NCBI RefSeq assembly: GCF_900155965.1
Contig: NZ_FTMG01000021.1
Span: 19,644 to 83,643, forward strand
DNA length: 64,000 nucleotides
Reading direction: 5' to 3'
Origin: Mucilaginibacter lappiensis
GTDB lineage: Bacteria; Bacteroidota; Bacteroidia; Sphingobacteriales; Sphingobacteriaceae
Shown here: piece by piece, positions 31,289 to 40,227 of the stretch
Position numbering within the stretch: position 1 is the first letter of the stretch
Layout of the letters: every line of letters starts with the position of its first letter
Program-made: the position numbers and the translations under genes
Notes under the pieces: generated by a model
Databases searched by the model: none
Told to the model about the DNA's origin: nothing
Seen by the model: the letters and a program-made list of their open reading frames with translations, nothing else

Positions 31289-33628
31289 ATGGCGAATCAA
31301 TTTAAACTCCTGGCTTTACTGGGACTGCTGCCTGCAACTGTAGTAATGGGTCAAACCAAATGGACAGAAAACAAATCGGGCGACGTTGTCTGGGTGACCA
31401 ATAGCGGCGGGCAAAATCTGGGGTATTCCAGCACATCCGGCGTAAAAATATTAACGGTGGATGGCTTCGCTTTTAAAGACCTGAACAAGAACGGCAAGCT
31501 GGATAAGTACGAGGACTGGCGCCTGCCGGTTGATGTACGGGCAAAGGACCTGGCCTCAAAAATGAGCGTAGAGCAAATTGCCGGTTTGATGCTGTACAGT
31601 AAGCATCAGCCTATACCAGCGGCACCAGCTGGACCTTTCGCCGGGACGTATGGCGGTAAGGTATTTGCCGAAAGCGGCGCTAAACCTTATGACCTGTCTG
31701 ATCAGCAAAAGCAATTTCTGGAAAAAGATAATGTGCGACATGTGCTCATTACCTCGGTTCAAAGTCCGGAGGTGGCAGCGCAATGGAACAATAATGCCCA
31801 GGCATTTGTGGAAGGTTTAGGCTTGGGTATCCCCAATAATAACAGCTCCGACCCGCGGCATGGCACCGTGGCTACGGCTGAGTTTAATGCGGGTGCGGGG
31901 GGATCAATCTCCATGTGGCCCGGGTCGCTGGGTTTTGCTGCTACATTTGATCCCAAGGTGGTAGAAGATTTTGGTCATATCGCTGCGCTGGAATACCGGG
32001 CTCTAGGTATTGCTACAGCGCTTTCGCCACAAGTAGATATCGCTACCGATCCGCGCTGGTGGCGGGTGAGTGGTACTTTTGGGGAAGATCCGCAGCTATC
32101 GGCCGATATGGCGCGGGGGTATATTGATGGTTTCCAAACGTCTGTTGGCGACAAGGAAATTACCGGAGGCTGGGGATACGGCAGCGTGAACGCTATGGTA
32201 AAACACTGGCCCGGTGGTGGCGCTGGTGAGGGTGGCCGCGATGCGCATTATGGTTATGGCAAGTACGCCGTTTATCCGGGCAACAACTTTAAGCAACATC
32301 TGATCCCCTTTACCGAAGGCGCTTTTAAGCTGAACGGTAAAACTGGCATGGCCGCATCGGTAATGCCCTACTATACCATATCCTTTAATCAGGATACCAA
32401 AAACAAGGAAAATGTAGCGAATAATTATAACTCCTATATCATTAATGATCTGCTCCGAAAGAAATATCATTTTGATGGCGTGGTATGTACCGATTGGCTG
32501 GTTACCGGTGATGAAACCGCGGTCGATCAGTTTCTGTCGGGCAAATCATGGGGTGTGGAAGGGCTTACGGTTGCGCAACGACACTATAAAATACTGATGG
32601 CAGGCGTCGATCAATTTGGGGGTAATAATGAAGTGGCTCCAGTGGTGGCTGCCTACCAGATGGGGGTAAAAGAGCATGGCGAAGCCTTTATGCGGGCAAG
32701 GTTTGAGCAGTCGGCAGTAAGGTTGCTGCGTAATCTGTTCAGAACCGGGCTTTTTGAAAACCCATACCTTGATCCGCAGGTATCAAAAAGTATTGTAGGT
32801 AATCCCGATTTTATGAATGCCGGTTACCAGGCACAACTGAAATCTATTGTGATGTTGAAGAATAAGAACAATGTGCTGCCGCTTACCAAAAACAAAACGG
32901 TATATGTACCTAAGCAATTTACCCCTGCAGGTAAAAACTTCCTCGGTATGCAAACTCCCGAAAAACTGGAATACCCGGTGAATATAGAAACGGTAAAGAA
33001 ATATTTTAAAGTGACTGAAAATCCTGATGAAGCTGATTATGCGCTGGTGTTTATCAACAGTCCTAACAGCGGCGGCGGTTATAACAGCGACGATGCCAAA
33101 AATGGCGGCAACGGTTATGTACCTGTAAGTTTGCAATACCAAAAATATACTGCGACTGATGCCCGCGCAACCAGTATAGCCGGCGGCGATCCGCTGGAAA
33201 AATTCACCAATCGTACTTATAAAGATAAATCGGCAACGGCCATCAATGTAACTGATCTGGCTATGGTAAACGATACCTATACCAAGATGAAAGGTAAGCC
33301 GGTGATTGTCTCAGTTAATATGGCCAACCCGATGGTGTTTTCGGAGTTTGAAAAAAATACCAACGCCATTGTAGTTGATTTTGGTGTGCAGGGACAGGCG
33401 ACATTAGATATACTGACGGGCAACAGCGAACCATCAGCATTACTGCCACTGCAAATGCCTGCTGATATGCACACGGTTGAAAAACAGTTTGAAGATGTGC
33501 CCCATGATATGAAATGTTATGTAGATGACCAAGGCAATACTTATGATTTTGGTTTCGGTCTGAACTGGAAAGGCGTTATTAATGATGCCCGTACCGCTAA
33601 GTATAAGAAGACAGGGGTAAAGCCTTAA
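31289..33628 (+). CDS. Glycoside hydrolase family 3 (beta-glucosidase type)
   Basis: 779 residues with a cleavable signal (cleavage near VMGQT, about 20). An EF-hand-like calcium loop, DLNKNGKLDKYEDW (64-77), precedes the GH3 barrel, in which KHWPGGGAGEGGRDAH (305-320) binds substrate and VVCTDW provides the nucleophile Asp402. A second alpha/beta domain (about 520-760) completes the fold. It would release terminal beta-linked sugars in the periplasm. Transcription probably ends at the 33651-33750 hairpin. Confidence 0.9.
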   Translation: MANQFKLLALLGLLPATVVMGQTKWTENKSGDVVWVTNSGGQNLGYSSTSGVKILTVDGFAFKDLNKNGKLDKYEDWRLPVDVRAKDLASKMSVEQIAGLMLYSKHQPIPAAPAGPFAGTYGGKVFAESGAKPYDLSDQQKQFLEKDNVRHVLITSVQSPEVAAQWNNNAQAFVEGLGLGIPNNNSSDPRHGTVATAEFNAGAGGSISMWPGSLGFAATFDPKVVEDFGHIAALEYRALGIATALSPQVDIATDPRWWRVSGTFGEDPQLSADMARGYIDGFQTSVGDKEITGGWGYGSVNAMVKHWPGGGAGEGGRDAHYGYGKYAVYPGNNFKQHLIPFTEGAFKLNGKTGMAASVMPYYTISFNQDTKNKENVANNYNSYIINDLLRKKYHFDGVVCTDWLVTGDETAVDQFLSGKSWGVEGLTVAQRHYKILMAGVDQFGGNNEVAPVVAAYQMGVKEHGEAFMRARFEQSAVRLLRNLFRTGLFENPYLDPQVSKSIVGNPDFMNAGYQAQLKSIVMLKNKNNVLPLTKNKTVYVPKQFTPAGKNFLGMQTPEKLEYPVNIETVKKYFKVTENPDEADYALVFINSPNSGGGYNSDDAKNGGNGYVPVSLQYQKYTATDARATSIAGGDPLEKFTNRTYKDKSATAINVTDLAMVNDTYTKMKGKPVIVSVNMANPMVFSEFEKNTNAIVVDFGVQGQATLDILTGNSEPSALLPLQMPADMHTVEKQFEDVPHDMKCYVDDQGNTYDFGFGLNWKGVINDARTAKYKKTGVKP

Positions 33629-33650
33629 ATTAGATATTAAGAATACTCAA

Positions 33651-33750
33651 TGTCATTTCGAACGAGGCACGAGGAGAAATCTTCTGCATTGTGCAAGGCT
33701 TCAATTGCAAATCGTAAAAGATTTCTCCTCGTGCCTCGTTCGAAATGACA
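33651..33750. repeat. Long perfect inverted repeat (TGTCATTTCGAACGAGG type)
   Basis: Roughly 33-bp arms beginning TGTCATTTCGAACGAGGCAC and ending in the reverse complement, with a 34-base loop. It is followed by TTTTTT, so it can end the GH3 transcript. It is related to the TGTCATCCTGAG family. Confidence 0.8.
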
Positions 33751-33780
33751 ACTTTTTTATCTCTTCTGAATGTTTTTACT

Positions 33781-34092
33781 TTATCCCCAAAATTCTTCAG
33801 TAGAAGCAACCGGGGAAAGCAGGTCGAGCACAGGTTCAATTTCAAGATTGCTGGCCCAAAGCTCGGTATCAAATTTTTTGAATGATGCTAAAGATGTCAG
33901 TACCTCATGAGCCGCCTCATTTTCAAGTTGATCAAAGTGCATAAATGTTTTGCCATCGGGTAGTAGCCAGCAACCGTATTTAATTCCTGGGTGGTTAAGC
34001 TCTTTTAATTCTTTTACAATGCCGGCAATATTGGCTTGGTTTATAGAGGCAAACTCGGGCGTGGTGGTGTAATGTACTCTTACTATTTTCAT
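33781..34092 (-). CDS. Small ABM-like hypothetical protein
   Basis: 103 residues. MKIVRVHYTTTPEF opens a ferredoxin-like alpha/beta barrel of the antibiotic-biosynthesis-monooxygenase/dimeric type, with GCWLLPDGKTFMHFDQLE as the central strands. Such proteins are often small dimeric enzymes or binding proteins; no specific function is visible. It stands alone between convergent GH3 and divergent esterase genes. Confidence 0.6.
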   Translation of the reverse strand: MKIVRVHYTTTPEFASINQANIAGIVKELKELNHPGIKYGCWLLPDGKTFMHFDQLENEAAHEVLTSLASFKKFDTELWASNLEIEPVLDLLSPVASTEEFWG

Positions 34093-34265
34093 AATGATTG
34101 GTTTGGATGATTAGATGAGTAAAAATAACGGCTAAATGTCAGCTGTAAAACGGGCAAAAAAGACTTTTTACAGGGTGTTTTGCGACAAAGTACAATATGC
34201 CCGTGCGGTTAAATATAAAAGGGCAGGGGTAAAACTATAAATTAGCTGATGGTAAACCTTAACAT

Positions 34266-35810
34266 ATGATTATGAAAAACTGCTTGTTATTATCTGTAAT
34301 GTTGTTGTACTGCACTTTGGCCAGCGCTCAAAAAGCCGATCTGACCATCGTTAAAACCGATGCAGGGCTTGTTTCGGGCAGTACCAATGTTGCAGGAGAT
34401 ATACATATATTTAAGGGGATCCCCTTTGCCGCGCCACCCGTTGGTGATCTGCGATGGAAGGCGCCCCAGCCGGTACAACCCTGGGAAGGTGTAAAACAAT
34501 GCACAGCGTTTTCGGCTAGCCCCATGCAGCCTAAACCTCATGAGTTTGGCGTTTACACGCGTGAGTTTTTGATCCCCAGTGAACCTATCAGCGAGGATTG
34601 CTTGTATTTAAATGTATGGACAGGCGCCAGATCATCGGCAGAAAAACGACCGGTATTGGTTTATATCTATGGCGGAGGTTTTTCGACAGGAGGGGCAGCG
34701 GTACCTCTTTATGACGGCGAAGCTACAGCGAAAAAGGGGGTAATATTTGTGGTGATCAATTACCGGGTTGGGATATTTGGTTTTCTGGCTCATCCGGAAC
34801 TGAGCAAAGAATCGGGTCATAATGCATCCGGAAATTATGGGTTGATGGATCAGCTGGCCGCATTGCAATGGATCAAACAAAACATCAAAGCTTTTGGTGG
34901 CGACCCGGATAATGTAACTATTGCCGGGCAATCTGCCGGTTCCATAAGTGTAAATTACCTGGTGGCCTCGCCATTAGGTAAAGGGCTGTTTCAAAGGGCT
35001 ATTGCCGAAAGCGGCGCCAGCTTTATCGGTCAGGGAGACTCCGAACTGGCCGAGGCCGAAGCCAATGGCGTAAAAACAGCACAGGCCTTGGGCGCTAATT
35101 CCATTGCCGAATTAAGGGCAAAACCGGCAGCCGAACTGGTGGGCAAAGGTCAGCAAAACCGTCCCATTGTAGATGGTTATGTATTGCCTCAAAATATAGC
35201 GCGCATCTTTGCCGAAAGCAAACAGAACGATGTGCCGCTACTCACTGGGTGGAACGAGGACGATGCGTTTGTGGGTAAATTGAAAAACACGACGGATTAC
35301 AGGGCCGAAGTATTGGAACAATATGGGATCAGGTCCAATGCTTTTATACAGCTTTACCCTGCAAATACAGATGCTGATGCAGCAACTTCACAAATCAGGA
35401 TAAACCGCGACCGGCTGTTTGGAACACAAAATTATACCTGGGCCAATACGCAAAGCGAAAAAGGGCGGTCAAAAGTATATGTTTATCGATTTACCCGACG
35501 AGTGCCCGCTACGGAAGATTTTGTAAAATACGGCGCCTTCCACTCTGGCGAAGTAGCTTATGCCTATGATAACCTCCGGTTTTTAAACCGCCCATGGCAG
35601 CAGGTTGATCACCAGCTGGCGGTGACGATATCAGCCTATTGGGTGAACTTTGCCAAAACGGGTAACCCCAACGGGAAAGGGCTACCCGTGTGGCCCGCCT
35701 ACAATACGCATAATAACCAGATCATGATATTGAGCGAAAAACCAGCGGCGACCACTTTGCCTGATAAGGCCGCTCTGGATTTTATGCTAAAAGAGGTGGG
35801 CGGAAAATAG
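34266..35810 (+). CDS. Type B carboxylesterase
   Basis: 514 residues with a signal peptide (cleavage near ASAQK, about 22). The alpha/beta-hydrolase motifs of the para-nitrobenzyl esterase family are present: EDCLYLNVW (110-118), oxyanion YGGGFSTGG (135-143), nucleophile AGQSAGS (Ser223), and the catalytic histidine in AFHSGEVAYAY. A secreted esterase of unknown substrate, possibly acting on esterified plant polysaccharide or aryl esters. The ATG at 34272 is an equally good start. Confidence 0.9.
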   Translation: MIMKNCLLLSVMLLYCTLASAQKADLTIVKTDAGLVSGSTNVAGDIHIFKGIPFAAPPVGDLRWKAPQPVQPWEGVKQCTAFSASPMQPKPHEFGVYTREFLIPSEPISEDCLYLNVWTGARSSAEKRPVLVYIYGGGFSTGGAAVPLYDGEATAKKGVIFVVINYRVGIFGFLAHPELSKESGHNASGNYGLMDQLAALQWIKQNIKAFGGDPDNVTIAGQSAGSISVNYLVASPLGKGLFQRAIAESGASFIGQGDSELAEAEANGVKTAQALGANSIAELRAKPAAELVGKGQQNRPIVDGYVLPQNIARIFAESKQNDVPLLTGWNEDDAFVGKLKNTTDYRAEVLEQYGIRSNAFIQLYPANTDADAATSQIRINRDRLFGTQNYTWANTQSEKGRSKVYVYRFTRRVPATEDFVKYGAFHSGEVAYAYDNLRFLNRPWQQVDHQLAVTISAYWVNFAKTGNPNGKGLPVWPAYNTHNNQIMILSEKPAATTLPDKAALDFMLKEVGGK

Positions 35811-35821
35811 AATATTGTAAA

Positions 35822-36124
35822 TTAATTCTTCTGCTGTTTGATCAGATTTTCCAATGCCTGCAAATGTTTTTTGAAAGCAGCACGACCTTTTTCGGTAACC
35901 GAGTAGCGGGTATTGGGTTTACGGCCGATAAAGCTTTTTTGCACTTCCATGTAAGCCTCCTTTTCCAATGCTTTCAAGTGCGAAGCCAGGTTGCCATCGG
36001 TAAGCTCCAGTAACTCTTTAAGCGAGTTAAAATCATAGCTTTCGTTGGCAACCAATACGCTCATGATCTGCAGGCGTATGCGGTTTTCAAATGCTTTATC
36101 AAACTGGTCTAACGATATTTTCAC
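35822..36124 (-). CDS. Winged-helix transcriptional regulator (DUF4364/ArsR-like, membrane-partnered)
   Basis: 100 residues with a winged-helix pattern (RLQIMSVLVANESYDFNSLKELL, TDGNLASHLKALEKEAYMEV, NTRYSVTEKGRAAFKKHL), typical of small PadR/ArsR-type regulators. Its ATG overlaps the end of the upstream membrane protein gene by 4 bases (ATGA), a widespread regulator/sensor pairing in Bacteroidota. Confidence 0.85.
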   Translation of the reverse strand: MKISLDQFDKAFENRIRLQIMSVLVANESYDFNSLKELLELTDGNLASHLKALEKEAYMEVQKSFIGRKPNTRYSVTEKGRAAFKKHLQALENLIKQQKN

Positions 36125-36720
36125 GAATCGTATTTAAAGTGCATCACGGTGCCGTATATAATATGCAGCACGCCAAAGCCGATGGTCCAGAATAGCAAGC
36201 CATATCCGGGTACCAGTGCGGCGAGCAAACCTAATAAAATCTCTATGATCCCCAAACTCTTTACGCCCGAATAGGTGTAATGACTACCGGCAACCAAAGC
36301 CATGCCATAAAATATCAATGTAGCCGGTGCAACAATACCATAATGACCATGGTAAATGAGGATAAAAGTAAACAAGCCACCACTAACCAGCGGAATAGCC
36401 ATATTGATCAGCAGTCTTTTACTGCCCGTGCTCCAGAAGGGCTGACCATTTTTTTGCGCTTTTCTGTAGGATAACCAGACACCTGTACCAATGGAGAGAA
36501 TCAAAACAGCGAAGGCTACCAGAAATAGCTCGGCGATGGACACGATGTTGTTATGTTCATAGTCGCCAGTTTGTAGCAGGCTGTAACCAATGCCCGCACC
36601 AATAAGGGCATAAATGCCTGCCATAATGCCCGATAGGCCGCTAAGCGAAATGAACTTAGCCGAACGCTCCATCAGGTCGCGGATGGAGCTGAGTTCGGCG
36701 TGAATGTCTTTTTCTTCCAT
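36121..36720 (-). CDS. Hypothetical membrane protein paired with the regulator
   Basis: 199 residues from MEEKDIHAELSSIRDLMERS (ATG at 36720; the longer frame adds an unlikely hydrophobic prefix). About six membrane segments follow an amphipathic N-terminus. The family is found next to small winged-helix regulators and probably senses or buffers a membrane signal; its biochemical role is unknown. Coupled by a 4-base overlap. Confidence 0.8.
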   Translation of the reverse strand: MEEKDIHAELSSIRDLMERSAKFISLSGLSGIMAGIYALIGAGIGYSLLQTGDYEHNNIVSIAELFLVAFAVLILSIGTGVWLSYRKAQKNGQPFWSTGSKRLLINMAIPLVSGGLFTFILIYHGHYGIVAPATLIFYGMALVAGSHYTYSGVKSLGIIEILLGLLAALVPGYGLLFWTIGFGVLHIIYGTVMHFKYDS

Positions 36721-36947
36721 TGAAAGTGCTTTGATTTTCAAAGTTAATAAGATATTTGGAAATGGCAAGAGAGATTGGAAAAGGATTAGTGATAAACGGC
36801 GAAAAGAACCATTACCCGTGGTAGTTACCGGTTAGGCAAAACAGGATGATTTTATTAACAATACTTAAAGTATATAGGAGTGAGTTAAGCTGGTATCAAA
36901 ACTTTTCTTTAAGGTTAATGTTACATGAAAACACTTTAACCAATCAG

Positions 36948-37424
36948 ATGCGCACTTTTATATTCCTGTCTGTTTTTTTATTATTCGTAACTGCCTGTAA
37001 GAGCCCCGATCAAAAATCTACATCAGTAAAAGACACCATTAAGTCGGTAAATGCAAATCCGGTTAAAGCCGATTCTGTGCAGTTTTCAGAACCATTGGTG
37101 AAGGATCTGTATGTCAAGTCTGGCCTGGTAGCTAAAATTCATGTGATTAATGCCGTAAAAAGTCAGGAGGTATATATTGTTAGCGCCAGATTACTAACAG
37201 CCTATAAAGGGAAACAGCCGGCTAATGCGGCCATTAAATACGAGGCTTTTTTAGAAGAAGGAGATTACAAAGAATTTGTAGGAAAAGACCTCATCATATT
37301 TCTTAAACCCAATACCCAGGATCGCCAGCTTTATAACGAAGGTGTACAATGGGGGCGTTCAGAACCAAACGTAGAATTTACATATAGCGATTCGTTGAAG
37401 AACTATATTTCAAAACTTAAATAA
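36948..37424 (+). CDS. Lipoprotein, candidate immunity partner of the Tae4-like amidase
   Basis: 158 residues from MRTFIFLSVFLLFVTAC, a clear lipobox (Cys17), so periplasmic and membrane-anchored. The body (VKDLYVKSGLVAKIHVINAVKSQEVYIVSARLLTAYKG) is a small beta-rich domain I do not recognise. Only 4 bases separate it from the Tae4-like gene. Periplasmic immunity proteins accompany Tae amidases, so an immunity role is a reasonable guess, but the sequence shows no Tai4 hallmark. Confidence 0.65.
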   Translation: MRTFIFLSVFLLFVTACKSPDQKSTSVKDTIKSVNANPVKADSVQFSEPLVKDLYVKSGLVAKIHVINAVKSQEVYIVSARLLTAYKGKQPANAAIKYEAFLEEGDYKEFVGKDLIIFLKPNTQDRQLYNEGVQWGRSEPNVEFTYSDSLKNYISKLK

Positions 37425-37428
37425 TACC

Positions 37429-37917
37429 ATGCTATTACCCACGTATCAAAGTTTAATAACAAATTACCCGGGGAGCGAATACAGCGCTGCCCAGGTTAAA
37501 GAGCTGATCAAAGGCGAAATACAATCGCCAAACTTTACCAATACTTGTGTAATCAGGATGAGCCGGGCTTTTAATTATGCCAATAGCGGGAGTCTTTTTG
37601 ATATACCCTCCAATTTTCATGGCATGCTAACTGTTAAAGGCGGTGATAAATTGAATTATGCGCTCAGGGTAGGCGAGTTTAATACATTTTTGCAACATCA
37701 ATACAGCAAGCCAACAATGGTGTTGAAAAGAAAAGACGGGGAATATGATCTGAAATCCATTCAGGGTGTACGTGGCATTATAAAATTTGATGTAAGCGGC
37801 TGGAGTGATGCGAGCGGGCATTTTACGTTTTGGGATGGCTTGTCATGTGTTTATTGCGGCGATCATAACTATTTTGCCATGAAACAAACCACCGCTATTT
37901 CGCTGTGGAAATGTTGA
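37429..37917 (+). CDS. Tae4-family peptidoglycan amidase (T6SS effector type)
   Basis: 162 residues with the NlpC/P60-like catalytic set of Tae4: NTCVIRMSRAFNYAN (nucleophile Cys40), SGHFTFWDG (His131, Asp136), and a second Cys pair near the end (SCVYCGDH). Tae4 enzymes cleave the D-Glu-mDAP bond of peptidoglycan after delivery by type VI secretion. No secretion genes or signal peptide are visible, so the delivery route is unknown. A lipoprotein lies 4 bases upstream. Confidence 0.85.
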   Translation: MLLPTYQSLITNYPGSEYSAAQVKELIKGEIQSPNFTNTCVIRMSRAFNYANSGSLFDIPSNFHGMLTVKGGDKLNYALRVGEFNTFLQHQYSKPTMVLKRKDGEYDLKSIQGVRGIIKFDVSGWSDASGHFTFWDGLSCVYCGDHNYFAMKQTTAISLWKC

Positions 37918-38285
37918 TTATTTGTAGCTACAAATAAATTAATTATAAAAACTCTAAAGTGCAGGTAATGTGTCTTTTACGGGAATGTCCGGTGAAGGTA
38001 TATTACCTGTATCTCTAATGATGATTTTCTTCTTCACAGGTCATCGGTATATCCTGCCGAATAACGCTATACCGCACTCCGTGATTTTTTTTGCTTATTT
38101 ACCCAACGTCCTTTCTGTAGCACACGAAGAGAGTGTGTGGATATGAACAGAGCGGTGGCAAGTACAAAAGATTAGGCTCATGTGGGTGTTATCTTTTTTT
38201 AATTATATTTTCAATAATTATTGAAAATTCAAAATAAATAGTAATTTTGTGTTGTTGAATTACCAGAACATAAAATTATAGCAGT
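37918..38285. other. Intergenic region with two perfect palindromes
   Basis: A 20-bp palindrome with core ATTTGTAGCTACAAAT lies just after the amidase stop (37920-37939). The middle 240 bases show nothing recognisable. A second palindrome and promoter precede the DCC gene. Confidence 0.5.
38208..38249 (+). promoter_or_regulatory. Promoter with palindromic operator before the DCC gene
   Basis: TTTTCAATAA / TTATTGAAAA (38208-38227) is a perfect palindrome overlapping the -33 TTG (38221-38223). TAATTTTG (38242-38249) is a perfect TAnnTTTG -7 box 18 bases further on. A repressor bound here would block the promoter. Confidence 0.6.
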
Positions 38286-39110
38286 ATGAAAACGCTAAAT
38301 GATCATATGGTACTTTTTGATGCCGAATGCCCTATGTGCAGTATATATACCAAAGCCTTTGTTAAAACCGGTATGCTGGCCGGCGATGGCCGGCAGGCTT
38401 ATCAGCAGGTGCCCGAAAATAGTTGCCCGGTGTATGACCGCCAGCGCGCCGCCAATGAAATTGCCCTCATCAACCTGAAAACCGGCCAGGTGACTTACGG
38501 TATCAAAAGCCTGTTTAAAATAATTGGCAACACCTGGCCGGTATTCGCGCCGTTGTTCGCGTTTAAGCCATTTGTATGGCTCATGAGTAAACTTTACGCT
38601 TTTATATCATACAACAGGCGGGTTATTATTCCTCCCACTAAAGAGGGCGATGGATTTACATATCAACCCACGTTTAAATTGCATTACCGTATAGCTTACC
38701 TGCTGTTTACCTGGTTTATTGTTGGGTTTACGCTTACCGCTTATGCAAATTTGCTGAGCCCAACGGTACCCTTGGGAAATGCTTATCGTGAGTATATGAT
38801 ATGCGGCGGACAGATCATTATTCAGGGAACGGTGATGAGCTTTTGGGACCGCCGGCAAATATGGACCTACCTGGGCAATATGATGACTATTTCTTTGGCA
38901 GGCAGTTTGCTGCTTTTAATTCCAATGGCAATAAACCATTGGCTTCAATTCGGGTCTGAGGTGTATGCCTTGTATTTTATGGGAGTGGCCGGATTAATGT
39001 TTCTGGAACATATCCGCAGAACTAAGCTATTAAACCTGGGGTGGACATTGACCATCACCTGGGTTGCATACCGCATTATTTTATTGGCACTGATTTTAAA
39101 CCTGAACTAA
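38286..39110 (+). CDS. DCC family (DUF393) thiol-disulfide oxidoreductase fused to membrane domain
   Basis: 274 residues. The DCC thioredoxin-like motif FDAECPMCSIY (Cys15, Cys18) opens the protein. The C-terminal half has four or five hydrophobic segments from about residue 138. It is probably a membrane-tethered redox protein. The last base of its stop is the first base of the next ATG (TAATG), showing translational coupling with the TIGR01777 gene. Confidence 0.8.
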   Translation: MKTLNDHMVLFDAECPMCSIYTKAFVKTGMLAGDGRQAYQQVPENSCPVYDRQRAANEIALINLKTGQVTYGIKSLFKIIGNTWPVFAPLFAFKPFVWLMSKLYAFISYNRRVIIPPTKEGDGFTYQPTFKLHYRIAYLLFTWFIVGFTLTAYANLLSPTVPLGNAYREYMICGGQIIIQGTVMSFWDRRQIWTYLGNMMTISLAGSLLLLIPMAINHWLQFGSEVYALYFMGVAGLMFLEHIRRTKLLNLGWTLTITWVAYRIILLALILNLN

Positions 39111-40039
39111 TGAAAATCTACAAAAAAATTGTACTCGCCGGTGGCAACGGCTATTTGGGTACTGTACTGGCAAACTATTATAAAGACAAGGCAAACGAGG
39201 TGATCATACTGGCCCGCAAACAGGCTAAAACTGTTGATAACATCCGTACGGTGGTTTGGGATGGTAAGGCCGAGAACGGCTGGACAGTACACCTTTCTGG
39301 TGCCGATATGCTGATAAACCTTTGCGGTAAAAATGTGAACTGCCGCTATACCGAAAAAAATAAATCAGAGATCGTCACTTCACGTGTTTTGCCTACAGAA
39401 TTGCTTGGGCATGCTATACATAAAATGAGCAATCCGCCAAAGCTGTGGATCAACGTAACCTCTGCTACGATATACCGCCATGCAGAAGACCATCCGCAGG
39501 ATGAGGAAACCGGCGAAATTGGTTATGGTTTTTCTATTGATGTATGTAAAATATGGGAAGAGGTTTTCCTGAAAAGCGAGACACCTCACACCCGAAAGAT
39601 CGCATTGCGCATGGGTATTGTGTTGGGGCGTAGCGATAGTGTTTTTCCACGTTTACTGAATCTGGTAAGAATGGGGCTTGGAGGTAAACAAGGCACAGGT
39701 GAACAATACATTGCCTGGGTGCATGAACAGGATGTTGCCCGAAGCACCCAATGGCTGCTTGATCATCCCGAAATAGAGGGTGTGGTTAATTGCACAGCAC
39801 CCGATGCCATAAAAAATGCCGATATGATGCACACTATACGCAAAACCTATGGTATGCCATTTGGCCTGCCCGCTCCGGAATGGTTGCTTGATATTGGGGC
39901 CGTAGTGATTGGTACCGAACCCGAACTGATACTAAAAAGCCGATGGGTAAAACCCAAGCGCCTGCTGGACTCTGGTTTCGTATTTCAGTATGAAAAAGCC
40001 GAATACGCCGTGCATGATATTTTGAGTATTAAAGGGTGA
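39110..40039 (+). CDS. TIGR01777 family (SDR39U1-like) epimerase
   Basis: 309 residues from the coupled ATG at 39110. Rossmann motif KIVLAGGNGYLGTVLA, NLCGKNVNCRYTEKNK, and the C-terminal segment RLLDSGFVFQYEKAE identify the atypical short-chain dehydrogenase family TIGR01777, widely conserved but with no settled substrate. It pairs with the DCC gene. Confidence 0.88.
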   Translation: MKIYKKIVLAGGNGYLGTVLANYYKDKANEVIILARKQAKTVDNIRTVVWDGKAENGWTVHLSGADMLINLCGKNVNCRYTEKNKSEIVTSRVLPTELLGHAIHKMSNPPKLWINVTSATIYRHAEDHPQDEETGEIGYGFSIDVCKIWEEVFLKSETPHTRKIALRMGIVLGRSDSVFPRLLNLVRMGLGGKQGTGEQYIAWVHEQDVARSTQWLLDHPEIEGVVNCTAPDAIKNADMMHTIRKTYGMPFGLPAPEWLLDIGAVVIGTEPELILKSRWVKPKRLLDSGFVFQYEKAEYAVHDILSIKG

Positions 40040-40227
40040 GATAGATACGCCTTCTTTATTAAAGTTTACTTCGCTGCCGCGGGCTTTCAGCCCGTTGCAA
40101 CTATGGTCTCAGCTTTCAGCTGAACACTAAAGCTGAAAGCTTTAATCATGCCTCCCACGAGATACGCTGCGCTAATCTCGCGGGAGCGAGGATGACTCGT
40201 TTTTTATTGCAGGTTGATAGCAAACTT

